Of a stretch of DNA of 64,000 nt, positions 11,820 to 20,342 are shown one piece after another (the stretch's first letter is position 1; every line of letters begins with the position of its first letter). Source of the DNA: a bacterium (lineage in GTDB: Bacteria > Pseudomonadota > Gammaproteobacteria > Burkholderiales > Thiobacillaceae). The stretch covers positions 248,001 to 312,000 of the forward strand of contig WOUQ01000006.1 in NCBI GenBank assembly GCA_009772925.1, written 5' to 3'. The notes under the pieces were generated by a model. The model was given only the letters and a program-made list of their open reading frames with translations, searched no databases and was not told the origin of the DNA. A program made the position numbers and the translations under genes.

Positions 11820-13031
11820 ATGGTGAAGACCCCGATCTACCTCGACTACTCGGCCACCACCCCGGTGGACCCGCGCGTGGCCGCGAAGATGATTCCCTAC
11901 CTGACCGAACTGTTCGGCAACCCGGCTTCGCGTTCCCACGTCTTCGGCTGGGATTCGGACAAGGCCGTGGAAGAGGCCCGCGGCCATGTGGCCGCCCTGG
12001 TCAACGCCGATCCCAAGGAGATCGTCTGGACCTCCGGCGCCACCGAGTCCAACAACCTCGCCATCAAGGGCGCCGCCCACTTCTACCAGGGCAAGGGCAA
12101 GCACCTGATCACCTTGAAGACCGAGCACAAGGCGGTGCTGGACACCATGCGCGAACTGGAGCGGGAAGGCTTCGAGGTGACCTACCTGGGCGTGCGGCCG
12201 AACGGCCTCATCGACCTGGAAGAGCTGAAGGCCGCCATCCGCCCCGACACCATCCTGGTATCGGTGATGTTCGTGAACAACGAGATCGGCGTCATTCAGG
12301 ACATTCCCGCCATCGGCGAGCTGTGTCGCTCCAAGGGCGTGCTGTTCCACGTCGATGCGGCCCAGGCCACCGGCAAGGTGGAGATCGACCTGGCCAAGCT
12401 GAAGGTGGACCTGATGTCCTTCTCCGCGCACAAGACCTACGGCCCCAAGGGCATCGGCGCCCTCTACGTGCGGCGCAAGCCGCGCGTCCGCCTGGAAGCC
12501 CAGATGCATGGCGGCGGCCACGAGCGCGGCATGCGCTCCGGCACCCTGGCCACCCACCAGATCGTCGGCATGGGCGAGGCCTTCCGCATTGCCAGGCTGG
12601 AGATGGGCGCCGAGACCGAACGCATCCGCCTCCTGCGCGACAAGCTGTGGAAGGGCTTGCAGGACATCGAGGAAGTCCACCTCAACGGCGACTACGAGCA
12701 CCGCATCGCCGGCAACCTGAACGTCAGCTTCAACTTCGTCGAGGGCGAGAGCCTGATCATGGCCATCAAGGATCTGGCCGTGTCCTCCGGTTCCGCCTGC
12801 ACCTCCGCCAGCCTGGAGCCGTCCTACGTGTTGAAGGCCCTGGGCCGCAACGACGAGCTGGCGCACAGTTCCATCCGCTTCACCATCGGCCGCTTCACCA
12901 CCGAGGAAGAGATCGACTACACCATCAAGCTCTTGCACGAGAAGATCGGCAAGCTGCGCGACATGTCCCCCCTGTGGGAGATGTACAAGGATGGCATCGA
13001 CCTCAACACGGTGCAGTGGGCGGCACATTGA
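11820..13031 (+). CDS. iscS: Cysteine desulfurase IscS
   Basis: IscS is the PLP enzyme that takes sulfur from cysteine and passes it to IscU, TusA and other acceptors. The start at 11820 ([15 protein letters not shown]) is preferred because GGAG lies 6 bases upstream and the N terminus then matches E. coli IscS; in-frame ATGs at 11808 and 11817 are alternatives. The protein is 403 residues with the PLP lysine in [12 protein letters not shown], the ATESNN phosphate region and the mobile persulfide Cys in [14 protein letters not shown]. The C terminus ends in the usual IscU-binding region. Confidence 0.97.
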   Translation: MVKTPIYLDYSATTPVDPRVAAKMIPYLTELFGNPASRSHVFGWDSDKAVEEARGHVAALVNADPKEIVWTSGATESNNLAIKGAAHFYQGKGKHLITLKTEHKAVLDTMRELEREGFEVTYLGVRPNGLIDLEELKAAIRPDTILVSVMFVNNEIGVIQDIPAIGELCRSKGVLFHVDAAQATGKVEIDLAKLKVDLMSFSAHKTYGPKGIGALYVRRKPRVRLEAQMHGGGHERGMRSGTLATHQIVGMGEAFRIARLEMGAETERIRLLRDKLWKGLQDIEEVHLNGDYEHRIAGNLNVSFNFVEGESLIMAIKDLAVSSGSACTSASLEPSYVLKALGRNDELAHSSIRFTIGRFTTEEEIDYTIKLLHEKIGKLRDMSPLWEMYKDGIDLNTVQWAAH

Positions 13032-13035
13032 TTGA

Positions 13036-13137
13036 TTCGGGAAACGGGAAAAGGGAAATCGGAAACGCTGGGGCAAACCATCGATAACGCGACGGTTAAC
13101 ACGTTTCTCTTTTCCCGTTTCCCTTTTCCCCGCGACG
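13036..13137. repeat. G/A-rich inverted repeat, copy 1 (iscS-iscU gap)
   Basis: The gap between iscS and iscU holds a left arm built of GGGAAACGGGAAAAGGGAAA (from 13040) and a right arm of TTTCTCTTTTCCCGTTTCCC type (from 13102), complementary over roughly 30 bases with mismatches and separated by about 30 bases. It can form a long purine:pyrimidine stem in the mRNA. Related copies lie in the iscA-hscB and hscB-hscA gaps. Confidence 0.85.
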
Positions 13138-13150
13138 CAAGGAGCAAAAC

Positions 13151-13582
13151 ATGTCATACAGCACCAAAGTCCTGGACCACTACGAGAACCCCCGCAACGT
13201 CGGCTCCTTCGCCAAGGAAGACCTGGGTGTCGGCACTGGCATGGTGGGCGCGCCGGCCTGCGGCGACGTGATGAAACTGCAGATCCGGGTCAACGAGCAG
13301 GGCGTCATCGAGGACGCCAAGTTCAAGACCTACGGTTGCGGTTCCGCCATCGCTTCCTCCTCGCTGGTGACCGAGTGGGTCAAGGGCAAGACCTTGGACG
13401 AGGCGATGAACCTGAAGAACACCCAGATCGCCGAGGAACTGGCCCTGCCGCCGGTGAAGATCCACTGCTCGATCCTGGCCGAGGACGCCATCAAGGCCGC
13501 CGTCGCCGACTACAAGCAGAAGCACGGCAATGCCGGCGGCAGCGCCGAATACACCGCCTGCAACCCGCCCAAGGAGCACTGA
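13151..13582 (+). CDS. iscU: Iron-sulfur scaffold protein IscU
   Basis: IscU is the scaffold on which [2Fe-2S] clusters are assembled from IscS sulfur and then released by HscBA. All three cluster Cys are present ([37 protein letters not shown]), as is the HscA-binding LPPVK motif. At 143 residues it is about 15 longer than E. coli IscU, with a Gly/Ser/Asn-rich tail ending in a fourth Cys ([10 protein letters not shown]). AAGGAG precedes the ATG. The iscA ribosome site lies inside the last codons. Confidence 0.97.
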   Translation: MSYSTKVLDHYENPRNVGSFAKEDLGVGTGMVGAPACGDVMKLQIRVNEQGVIEDAKFKTYGCGSAIASSSLVTEWVKGKTLDEAMNLKNTQIAEELALPPVKIHCSILAEDAIKAAVADYKQKHGNAGGSAEYTACNPPKEH

Positions 13583-13583
13583 A

Positions 13584-13982
13584 ATGGGAGCTGCCACCTG
13601 CGCTGTCCCCGAGGGGATGGCCTCAGACCTGACCCAACTGGACATTGGCCCCGCCAGCGGTTCGGTCACCCTTTCCGAGCGCGCTGCGAACCACATCAGG
13701 AACTTCCTCGCCAAGCGTGGCAAGGGCCTGGGCATCAAGCTGGGCGTGCGCACCTCCGGCTGTTCCGGCATGGCCTACAAGCTGGAATTCGTCGATATGG
13801 AGGACCCCGAGGACGCGAAGTTCGAGTGCCACGGCGTCGCTGTCTACGTCGATCCGAAGAGCCTCTCGTATCTGGCCGGCACCGAGTTGGATTACGTGCG
13901 CGAAGGCCTCAACGAAGGCTTCAAGTTCCACAACCCCAACGTCAAGTCGGCCTGCGGCTGCGGGGAATCGTTCAACGTCTGA
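13584..13982 (+). CDS. iscA: Iron-sulfur assembly protein IscA (A-type carrier)
   Basis: IscA is an A-type carrier that transfers clusters, especially [4Fe-4S], to targets. The three invariant Cys are present: SGCSGMAY and the C-terminal SACGCGESF. The start at 13584 is set by AAGGAG inside the end of iscU, 7 bases upstream; this gives an N-terminal extension of about 25 residues before the conserved [11 protein letters not shown] core. A second possible start is the ATG at 13617. The gene follows iscU with a one-base gap, so the two are translationally close. Confidence 0.94.
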   Translation: MGAATCAVPEGMASDLTQLDIGPASGSVTLSERAANHIRNFLAKRGKGLGIKLGVRTSGCSGMAYKLEFVDMEDPEDAKFECHGVAVYVDPKSLSYLAGTELDYVREGLNEGFKFHNPNVKSACGCGESFNV

Positions 13983-13989
13983 CTCCGGC

Positions 13990-14055
13990 CCGGGAAACGG
14001 GAAACGGGGGACGGTTACGTTTCCCGTTTCTCTTTTCCCTTTTCCCGTTTCCCCC
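13990..14055. repeat. G/A-rich inverted repeat, copy 2 (iscA-hscB gap)
   Basis: The 73 bases between iscA and hscB are almost entirely this element: GGGAAACGGGAAACGGGGG on the left and a pyrimidine arm (TTTCCCGTTTCTCTTTTCCC and onward) running to the hscB ATG. The right arm is longer than the left, so different registers of pairing are possible. The C-rich end sits where the hscB ribosome site should be; no normal Shine-Dalgarno is seen. Confidence 0.85.
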
Positions 14056-14586
14056 ATGTCCCTCGACTTCAACCAGAACCACTTCGACCTGTTCGGCCTG
14101 CCTCATGCCTTCGCCCTGGACGCGGACAAGCTGGACAAGGCTTACCGGGACATCCAGGCGGAAATCCATCCGGACCGGTTCGCCCACGCCGGCGAAGCGG
14201 AACAGCGCCTGGCCATGCAGTGGACCACCAAGGTCAACGAGGCCTACCAGACCCTGAAGAAGCCGTTCGAGCGGGCGCGCTACCTGTTGCTGCTCAACGG
14301 CGTCGATGCCATGGACCCCATGAATACGTCCATGCCGGCGGACTTCATCATGGCGCAGATGGAATGGCGCGAGGCCCTGGAGAATGCTCGCGCCGCGCGG
14401 GATGGGGCCGCCCTGGAGACGCTGGAGCGCACCCTGAAAGCCCGCGCGAAGGAGATGCGGGAGCTGCTCAGCGAGTTGCTGGACGAGCGGCGCGACTATG
14501 CCGGCGCGAGTGATACCCTGCGCAAGTTGCGCTTCATGGACAAGTTGCTGGAAGAGGTGGGTGCGGCCTATGAATCGTTGGATTGA
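14056..14586 (+). CDS. hscB: Fe-S assembly co-chaperone HscB
   Basis: HscB is the J-domain partner that delivers IscU to HscA and stimulates its ATPase. It is 176 residues with an N-terminal J domain containing the HPDRF motif and a C-terminal three-helix bundle that binds IscU. The start ATG follows directly on the pyrimidine arm of repeat copy 2, so there is no purine-rich ribosome site; translation may depend on how that hairpin folds. Confidence 0.95.
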   Translation: MSLDFNQNHFDLFGLPHAFALDADKLDKAYRDIQAEIHPDRFAHAGEAEQRLAMQWTTKVNEAYQTLKKPFERARYLLLLNGVDAMDPMNTSMPADFIMAQMEWREALENARAARDGAALETLERTLKARAKEMRELLSELLDERRDYAGASDTLRKLRFMDKLLEEVGAAYESLD

Positions 14587-14587
14587 G

Positions 14588-14672
14588 AAGGGGAAACGGG
14601 AAAAGGGAAACGGAAGACGTACGCATCGCGCGGCCTTCGTTTCTCTTTTCCCATTTCCCGTTTCCCGCTAAG
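14588..14672. repeat. G/A-rich inverted repeat, copy 3 (hscB-hscA gap)
   Basis: The hscB-hscA gap carries a left arm of GGGGAAACGGGAAAAGGGAA and a right arm of TTTCTCTTTTCCCATTTCCC and onward, complementary over about 30 bases and separated by about 30 bases that include CGCGCGG. It is the same family as the copies before iscU and before hscB. It ends four bases before the hscA ATG. Confidence 0.85.
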
Positions 14673-14676
14673 ACCC

Positions 14677-16545
14677 ATGGCCCTCCTGCAAATCGCCGAA
14701 CCCGGCTTCTCCACCGCGCCCCATCAGCACCGGCTGGCGGTGGGGATCGACCTGGGCACCACCAATTCCCTGGTGGCCACGGTGCGCAACGGCGTCGCCG
14801 TGGTGCTCAACGACGCCCGCGGCCACGGCCTGTTGCCCTCGGTGGTGCGCTACCACAAGGATGGTTCGACCACCGTCGGACTGTCCGCCCTGGTACAGGC
14901 CGCCGAGGATCCGCACAACACCCTCATTTCCGCCAAGCGCTTCATGGGTCGCGGCATCCAGGACATTCCGGATGCCGCCACCATGCCCTACCAGTTCGTC
15001 GACGCGCCGGGCATGGTGCAGATCAAGACCGTGGCGGGGGTGAAGAGTCCGGTCGAGGTGTCCGCCGAAATCCTGAAAGTGCTGAAGGCCCGCGCCGAGG
15101 CCGCCCTGGGTGGCGAGTTGGTGGGCGCGGTCATCACTGTGCCGGCCTACTTCGACGATGCCCAGCGCCAGGCCACCAAGGATGCCGCCCGGGTGGCGGG
15201 CCTCAACGTCCTGCGCCTGCTCAACGAACCCACCGCCGCCGCCATCGCCTACGGCCTGGACAACGCCGCCGAGGGCCTCTACGCGGTCTACGACCTGGGC
15301 GGCGGCACCTTCGACATCTCCATCCTCAGGCTCACCAAGGGCGTGTTCGAGGTGCTGGCCACCAACGGCGACTCCGCCCTGGGGGGTGACGACTTCGATC
15401 GCCGCATCTACTGCTGGGCGCTGGACCAGGCGCGCATCCACACCCTGGCGGACGCGGACAAGGCCCTGCTGATGGCGCACGCGCGCGAGGCCAAGGAGAA
15501 TCTGTCCGACCACGGCGAGGCCCACATCACCGCCGTGCTGACCACCGGCGAGGTCGTCGACCTGCGGCTCAGCGAGGCGATCTTCAACGAAATCACCGCG
15601 AGCCTGGTCAACAAGACCCTGCTGCCCTGCCGCAAGGCCCTGCGCGACGCCGGCCTGCAGGCGGAGGACGTCAAGGGCGTGGTCATGGTCGGCGGTTCCA
15701 CCCGCATCCCGCGCATCCAGGCGGCGGTGGGCGAGTTCTTCGGGCAGACGCCGCTGACCAACCTGGACCCGGACAAGGTGGTGGCCCTGGGCGCCGCCAT
15801 CCAGGCCAACGTGCTGGCCGGCAACAAGAGCGGCGACGACTGGCTGCTGCTGGACGTGGTGCCCCTGTCGCTGGGCCTGGAGACCATGGGCGGCCTCACC
15901 GAGAAGATCATCCCGCGCAATGCCACCATCCCCACCGCGCGGGCGCAGGAATTCACCACCTACAAGGACGGCCAGACCGCCATGAGCATCCACGTGGTGC
16001 AGGGCGAGCGGGAACTGGTGTCCGACTGCCGCAGCCTGGCCCGCTTCGAGCTGCGCGGCATCCCGCCGATGGTGGCGGGGGCGGCGCGGGTGCGCGTCAC
16101 CTTCCAGGTGGACGCCGACGGCCTGCTCTCGGTGATGGCGCGGGAGACGGGTACCGGCATCGAGTCCAGCATCGCCGTGAAGCCGTCCTACGGGCTGACG
16201 GACGACGAAGTGGCGAACATGCTCAAGGATTCCTACGCGCACGCCCAGGACGACATGGCCGCGCGCAATCTGCTCGAGGCCGGGGTGGACGGCCGTCGGC
16301 TGCTGGAAGCCAGCGAGGCTGCCCTGGCCGAGAACGGCGGCGAACTGCTGACGCCGGCCGAGCGCGCCGGCATCGACGCGCTCATGCATGCCCTGCGCGC
16401 CGCCCTCGCCGGCGACGATCTCGCCGCCGTCAAGCGCGCCACCGAGGCCCTCAACCAGGGCACCGTGGAATTCGCCGCGCGGCGCATGGACCGGTCCGTC
16501 AAGAAAGCCCTCACCGGCCACCGCCTAGACGAACTGGAGGTTTGA
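14677..16545 (+). CDS. hscA: Fe-S assembly chaperone HscA (Hsp70)
   Basis: HscA is the specialised Hsp70 that drives cluster release from IscU through its LPPVK motif. The 622-residue protein has an N-terminal extension before [14 protein letters not shown], the phosphate loops [12 protein letters not shown] and [10 protein letters not shown], and a substrate-binding domain starting at the linker [16 protein letters not shown]. It follows repeat copy 3 and is followed by the DUF3050 gene after one base. Confidence 0.96.
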   Translation: MALLQIAEPGFSTAPHQHRLAVGIDLGTTNSLVATVRNGVAVVLNDARGHGLLPSVVRYHKDGSTTVGLSALVQAAEDPHNTLISAKRFMGRGIQDIPDAATMPYQFVDAPGMVQIKTVAGVKSPVEVSAEILKVLKARAEAALGGELVGAVITVPAYFDDAQRQATKDAARVAGLNVLRLLNEPTAAAIAYGLDNAAEGLYAVYDLGGGTFDISILRLTKGVFEVLATNGDSALGGDDFDRRIYCWALDQARIHTLADADKALLMAHAREAKENLSDHGEAHITAVLTTGEVVDLRLSEAIFNEITASLVNKTLLPCRKALRDAGLQAEDVKGVVMVGGSTRIPRIQAAVGEFFGQTPLTNLDPDKVVALGAAIQANVLAGNKSGDDWLLLDVVPLSLGLETMGGLTEKIIPRNATIPTARAQEFTTYKDGQTAMSIHVVQGERELVSDCRSLARFELRGIPPMVAGAARVRVTFQVDADGLLSVMARETGTGIESSIAVKPSYGLTDDEVANMLKDSYAHAQDDMAARNLLEAGVDGRRLLEASEAALAENGGELLTPAERAGIDALMHALRAALAGDDLAAVKRATEALNQGTVEFAARRMDRSVKKALTGHRLDELEV

Positions 16546-16546
16546 G

Positions 16547-17338
16547 ATGCCAACCTTCGAGCCCGAATTCATCGCCGGTCTGCGCGAACGCCTGGAACGG
16601 CACCCGATCTACGGCGCGGTGCGGACCCTCGACGACCTGCGCGTGTTCATGGCGCACCACGTGCATTCGGTGTGGGACTTCATGTCCCTCATCAAGTATC
16701 TGCAGCACGAGGTGGCGCCGGCGCGCTGGCCGTGGACACCCGGCGCCGACGCCACGGCGCAGCGCTTCGTCAACGAGCTGGTGCTGGAGGAGGAGACCGA
16801 CGAGGCCGGCCCCGGCGCGCCGGGTGAATTCTCCAGCCACTTCCAGCTCTACCTCGGCGCCATGTGCGAGATCGGCGCCGACGCCGACGTTCCTGCCCGT
16901 TTCGTCGAACTCGCCGGCCGCGCCGGCATCGAGGCCGCCCTGGCGAGCGGGCTCGCGCCCGCGCCGGCCGCCCGCTTTACCCGCGCCACTTTCGCTTTCA
17001 TCGACTCCGGCCGCGCCCACGAGGTGGCCGCGGCCCTCGCGCTGGGCCGCGAGCACATCATCCCGGCCATGTTCCGCGCCTTCCTCGAACGCATGGCGGT
17101 GAGCGAGGCGCAGGCGCCGATTTTTCATTACTACCTGCGCCGCCACATTCATCTGGACGAAGACTTCCATGCCCCGCTGTCGCTGCGCCTGCTGGAGGTG
17201 CTCTGCAAGGGCGAGGCGACCAGGCTGGCCGAGGCCCGCGCCGCCGCCATCCGCGCGGTGGAGGCGCGCATCGAGTTCTGGGACGGCGTGCTGGCCGTCC
17301 TGCCCAGTCGACAAGAGACCGTGCCATGCCCCAACTGA
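16547..17338 (+). CDS. DUF3050 protein with heme-oxygenase-like fold
   Basis: The 263-residue protein matches the DUF3050 pattern: HHVHSVWDFMSL near residue 37, PW.PG, NELVLEEETDE near 76-85, SHFQLYLGAM near 97, and HYYLRRHIHLDEDFH at 194-208. DUF3050 is placed among heme-oxygenase-like helical proteins, a fold that includes di-iron oxidases. His194, His200, Asp204, His208, Glu77 and His98 are candidate metal ligands by pattern only. The gene starts right after hscA (GGAGG in the last hscA codons) and overlaps fdx by 13 bases, so it is an integral part of the ISC operon. That position suggests a role in, or dependence on, iron-sulfur assembly; no reaction is known. Confidence 0.75.
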   Translation: MPTFEPEFIAGLRERLERHPIYGAVRTLDDLRVFMAHHVHSVWDFMSLIKYLQHEVAPARWPWTPGADATAQRFVNELVLEEETDEAGPGAPGEFSSHFQLYLGAMCEIGADADVPARFVELAGRAGIEAALASGLAPAPAARFTRATFAFIDSGRAHEVAAALALGREHIIPAMFRAFLERMAVSEAQAPIFHYYLRRHIHLDEDFHAPLSLRLLEVLCKGEATRLAEARAAAIRAVEARIEFWDGVLAVLPSRQETVPCPN

Positions 17339-17664
17339 TCGTTCTGCCCCATGTAGAGCTCTGCCCCGACGGCGCCGTCATCGACGCCCAGAAAGGTGTG
17401 TCGATCTGCGATACCCTGCTGGAACACGGCATCGAGATCGAGCACGCCTGCGAGAAATCCTGCGCCTGCACCACCTGCCACGTGGTGGTGCGGGAAGGCT
17501 TCAACAGCCTGTCCGAGGCCACCGAGTTGGAGGACGACCTGCTCGACAAGGCCTGGGGCCTGGAACCCACCTCCCGCCTGTCCTGCCAGGCCCTCATGGG
17601 CAAGGAGGATGTGGTGGTGGAAATCCCGAAATACACCATCAACATGGTGAAGGAAGGACATTGA
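17326..17664 (+). CDS. fdx: ISC-system [2Fe-2S] ferredoxin
   Basis: Fdx supplies electrons for sulfur reduction and cluster coupling on IscU. It is 112 residues of the adrenodoxin-like bacterial type: MPQLIVLPH, then the cluster loop CEKSCACTTCHVVV (three ligands plus an extra Cys) and the fourth ligand in RLSCQALMG. The C-terminal PKYTINMVKEGH tail is the conserved IscS-binding region. It overlaps the end of the DUF3050 gene by 13 bases, so its translation is probably coupled. Confidence 0.96.
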   Translation: MPQLIVLPHVELCPDGAVIDAQKGVSICDTLLEHGIEIEHACEKSCACTTCHVVVREGFNSLSEATELEDDLLDKAWGLEPTSRLSCQALMGKEDVVVEIPKYTINMVKEGH

Positions 17665-17668
17665 AGCA

Positions 17669-17761
17669 GGTGGCCGGTAGTTTTTCGTCTGTAGCTTGAT
17701 GCATGTGCGCCGGAGGCGCTGAAACTCAGGCTAGTCGCTACCGGCTGCCCGCCACCCGCTA
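17669..17761. repeat. Inverted repeat between fdx and iscX
   Basis: The fdx-iscX gap begins with GGTGGCCGGTAG and ends with CTACCGGCTGCCCGCCACC, complementary apart from a three-base bulge, around an internal GTGCGCCGGAGGCGC hairpin. This is a REP-like stem-loop of a different family from the G/A-rich repeats further up the operon. Confidence 0.65.
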
Positions 17762-17771
17762 GGAGAATCCC

Positions 17772-17966
17772 ATGAAATGGATCGACACCCTGGACATCGC
17801 CATCGCCCTCGCCGAGCACCACCCGGACGTGGACCCGCGCTATGTGCGCTTCACCGACCTGCACCGCTGGGTGATGGAACTGCCGGATTTTTCCGATGAT
17901 GCCAACCGTTCCGGCGAGAAGATCCTGGAAGCCATCCAGCAGGCCTGGATCGAGGAAGTCGATTGA
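17772..17966 (+). CDS. iscX: Fe-S assembly protein IscX
   Basis: IscX is a 64-residue acidic winged-helix protein that binds IscS and modulates cluster assembly, possibly as an iron-dependent regulator. The conserved features MKWIDTLDIAIALAEHHPDVDP, VRFTDLHRWV and the acidic C terminus are all here. It closes the ISC operon; TAGGAGAA precedes the ATG. Confidence 0.95.
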   Translation: MKWIDTLDIAIALAEHHPDVDPRYVRFTDLHRWVMELPDFSDDANRSGEKILEAIQQAWIEEVD

Positions 17967-18511
17967 GCCCGCGCGGGCTCGTCCTGCGGGTCTTCTGCCT
18001 GCTGTGCGCGCCGGTCGCCGCGGCCGCCGCTGGCGGCTTCGCCTTCAAGGGCATCGAACTGGGCTCCGGCATCGCTGCCGTGGCCAACAATCCCAGGTAC
18101 GAATGCCGCACGGCCAACGCGCCGGCGGCGGACACCATCTGCGGACTGCGGCCGCGCGAGCGCGAAACCATCGCCGGCGCGCCGGTGCGTTCCATCTTTT
18201 TCTTCTATTACGACGGCCGCCTGACCAGCATCTCCCTGCACGTCGACGAACCCCGCTTCGCCGAGGTGGTCGAGGCTCTGGGCGGAAAGTACGGCGAGTC
18301 CGCGGTGGCGCGGGAAACCCTGCGCAATCTGAAGGGGGTCGCCTTCGAGAACCACACGCATACCTGGAAAACCGCCACGCAAACCCTGTTCGCCCGGCGT
18401 TATTCCGGCCGCGTCGACCAGTCCCTGATCCGCTACACCGACGACGACGCAATGCGCCGCATCGAGGCGGCTCGCGCCGCGGTGGCGAAGGATCCGCGCA
18501 AGGACCTGTGA
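17963..18511 (+). CDS. Hypothetical exported protein, 182 aa
   Basis: Not recognised. The only fitting start is a TTG that overlaps the iscX stop codon (ATTGA), with GAGGA upstream. The N terminus is a signal peptide (LVLRVFCLLCAPVAAAAAGG). The mature part has two Cys (YECRTANAP and TICGLRP) and a repeated basic/aromatic pattern (IFFFYYDGRLTSISLHVDE), suggesting a small periplasmic domain. Overlap with iscX means it may be read through from the ISC operon, but there is no functional link I can show. Confidence 0.6.
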   Translation: MSPRGLVLRVFCLLCAPVAAAAAGGFAFKGIELGSGIAAVANNPRYECRTANAPAADTICGLRPRERETIAGAPVRSIFFFYYDGRLTSISLHVDEPRFAEVVEALGGKYGESAVARETLRNLKGVAFENHTHTWKTATQTLFARRYSGRVDQSLIRYTDDDAMRRIEAARAAVAKDPRKDL

Positions 18512-18631
18512 TCCGCCGCGGGAACTCGCGGGATTGGCGGGGTATCTGAAATCGGCGAGCATGCCTTGCGCGCCGCGCCAAGTCCTGGCGCTCGCGCATG
18601 ACCGAAGAAGTTGACCAAGAGGAGATGCATC

Positions 18632-19009
18632 ATGAAAGCCGTCGTGTTTGTTTTCGCCACCCTGCTGCTGGTTTCCCTCAACGCTCTGGCCATCGACATC
18701 AAGCCCTATGACGCGGCGACCTTCGAGCGCCTGCGCCAGTCTGGCCAGCCGGTCGCCCTGCATTTCCACGCCGACTGGTGCCCCGCCTGCCGTGCCCAGG
18801 AGCGCGTCTTCAAGAGCTGGCAGGGCGACGCCTCGGTGCCGGGCACGCTGCTGGTGGTCGACTATGACAAGGCGCGCGAGTTGCGCCGTGAGTTGGGGGT
18901 GCGCAGCCAGTCGACGATCATTCTGTACAAGGGCGGCAAGGAGGCCACCCGCGTCGGCGGCATGACCGACGCGGAAGATTTGCGCGCCGTCTTCAAAGGC
19001 GAGTGGTAG
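18632..19009 (+). CDS. Periplasmic thioredoxin-like protein
   Basis: A 125-residue protein with a signal peptide (MKAVVFVFATLLLVSLNALA) and a thioredoxin fold with the redox motif ADWCPACRAQE. The cis-Pro site is replaced by a Thr-containing turn (VRSQSTIILYKGG), unlike classic thioredoxins. An AGGAG site precedes the ATG. It lies 6 bases upstream of a CcdA-family membrane protein on the same strand; the pair would pass electrons from the cytoplasm to periplasmic thiols, possibly for cytochrome c maturation. Confidence 0.85.
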   Translation: MKAVVFVFATLLLVSLNALAIDIKPYDAATFERLRQSGQPVALHFHADWCPACRAQERVFKSWQGDASVPGTLLVVDYDKARELRRELGVRSQSTIILYKGGKEATRVGGMTDAEDLRAVFKGEW

Positions 19010-19015
19010 GACCAC

Positions 19016-19744
19016 GTGGACATTCCCCTCGCGCACTTCGGCCTGAGCCTGGTCGCTGGCAGCCTCACCACGCTATCGCCCTGCGTGTTCCCCATCCTTC
19101 CCCTGGTACTGGGCGGCGCGGTGCAGGGCAACCGCCTGGCGCCGGTGGCCATGGGCATCGGCATGGCGGCCTCGTTCGCCGTCATCGGCATCCTGCTGGG
19201 CGCCCTGGGGCCGGCCCTGGGCATCGACTCCGAGCATGTGCGCGTGTTCGGCGCCTGGATGCTCATCGCTTTCGGCCTGGTGATGCTGGTGCCTTTCCTC
19301 AACGACCGTTTCACCGCCTGGATGATGCCCATCGCTTCCGGCGCCAACGCCGCCTCGTCGAGACTCGACGGCGGTTCGCTGGGCGGCGCCCTGCTGCTGG
19401 GGGCAGTCCTCGGCCTGGTCTGGAGCCCCTGCTCGGGTCCTCTGCTCGCCTCGGCCCTGGCGTTGGTGGCGAGTGAGGGCGGTGCTGTGCGCGGCGGTCT
19501 CATCCTCGGCCTGTTCGGGATTGGCGCGGCCATTCCCCTGGTGGCCGTGGCCTATGCCTCGCGCGCCGGCTTCAATCGCGCGCGCGGCTGGGTGCTGGCG
19601 CGCATCGACGTAATCAAGAAGACTTTCGGCCTGATCATCCTGCTGGTCGGCATCGCCATCCTCAGCGGCGCCGACAAATGGCTGGAAGCGCGCGTCCTCG
19701 ACCTGCTGCCGGAAGCCTGGGTGCGCGCCACGACCCTGTTCTGA
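19016..19744 (+). CDS. CcdA/DsbD-type membrane electron carrier
   Basis: A 242-residue integral membrane protein of the CcdA/DsbD-beta family that carries reducing equivalents across the membrane by a dithiol pair. The two hallmark motifs are present: SPCVFPILPLVLGG in the first helix and WSPCSGP in the fourth. About six membrane helices are visible, with no fused thioredoxin domain; the gene directly upstream supplies one. The start is a GTG at 19016. Confidence 0.88.
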   Translation: MDIPLAHFGLSLVAGSLTTLSPCVFPILPLVLGGAVQGNRLAPVAMGIGMAASFAVIGILLGALGPALGIDSEHVRVFGAWMLIAFGLVMLVPFLNDRFTAWMMPIASGANAASSRLDGGSLGGALLLGAVLGLVWSPCSGPLLASALALVASEGGAVRGGLILGLFGIGAAIPLVAVAYASRAGFNRARGWVLARIDVIKKTFGLIILLVGIAILSGADKWLEARVLDLLPEAWVRATTLF

Positions 19745-19825
19745 GCGAGGGCGCGGCAGGCGCCGCCGAAATGGACGGCAGCGTTGCCGAAGCGCCGTCT
19801 CCCCTCGCGCAGCGCGGCAGCCCGG

Positions 19826-20188
19826 TCAGTCGCCCCACTCGGTGAAGAAGCGGGCCGAGCGGCTGAAATCGACGAAGCGGGACTGCAAGTCTTCCATTTC
19901 CGCCATGAGCGCAAGGTACTCGGCATCGGTATTGAAGCGTCCGAGGTCGCGGCCGCTGTCGAACCAGAGTTCGATGATGCCGTCGAAGGGTTCGGCGCCG
20001 CCGCGTTCGTGCATCAATTTGCGGTTCTCGTCGATGTCCAGTACCAGCATCCTTCTGGCCTGGATCGGTTGCACGATGGCCATCAGGCGCCGGTTCAGGG
20101 CGTCGAGTTCGGGGCTTTTCCAGAAGTGGCGGAATTCGGCCTGGTCGATATCCGAACGGCGCTTCACGCAATGCACGAACCGGATCAT
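19826..20188 (-). CDS. EthD-domain protein
   Basis: A 120-residue soluble protein beginning MIRFVHCVKRRSDIDQAEFRHFWKS, the pattern of the EthD/dimeric ferredoxin-like barrel family (F...W.S pattern followed by F.H...F.EW). These proteins are named from ether-degradation operons but most have no known substrate. It faces pbpG on the same strand, 154 bases away, and converges with the ccdA-like gene. Confidence 0.7.
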   Translation of the reverse strand: MIRFVHCVKRRSDIDQAEFRHFWKSPELDALNRRLMAIVQPIQARRMLVLDIDENRKLMHERGGAEPFDGIIELWFDSGRDLGRFNTDAEYLALMAEMEDLQSRFVDFSRSARFFTEWGD

Positions 20189-20342
20189 GGGATTTCCTCG
20201 AAGAATGGAAGACGGCTGCCTCGACGCGCGGAAAATCTTGCGCCAGCCGGAGGACCAGGTCAAAAGTCGATTCGCCGCGGGCGCCGGCGGCTATCCGAAG
20301 AAGGTGTGCTGGCGGGCCGCGGGATGAAGGGGCGGCGCCGGT

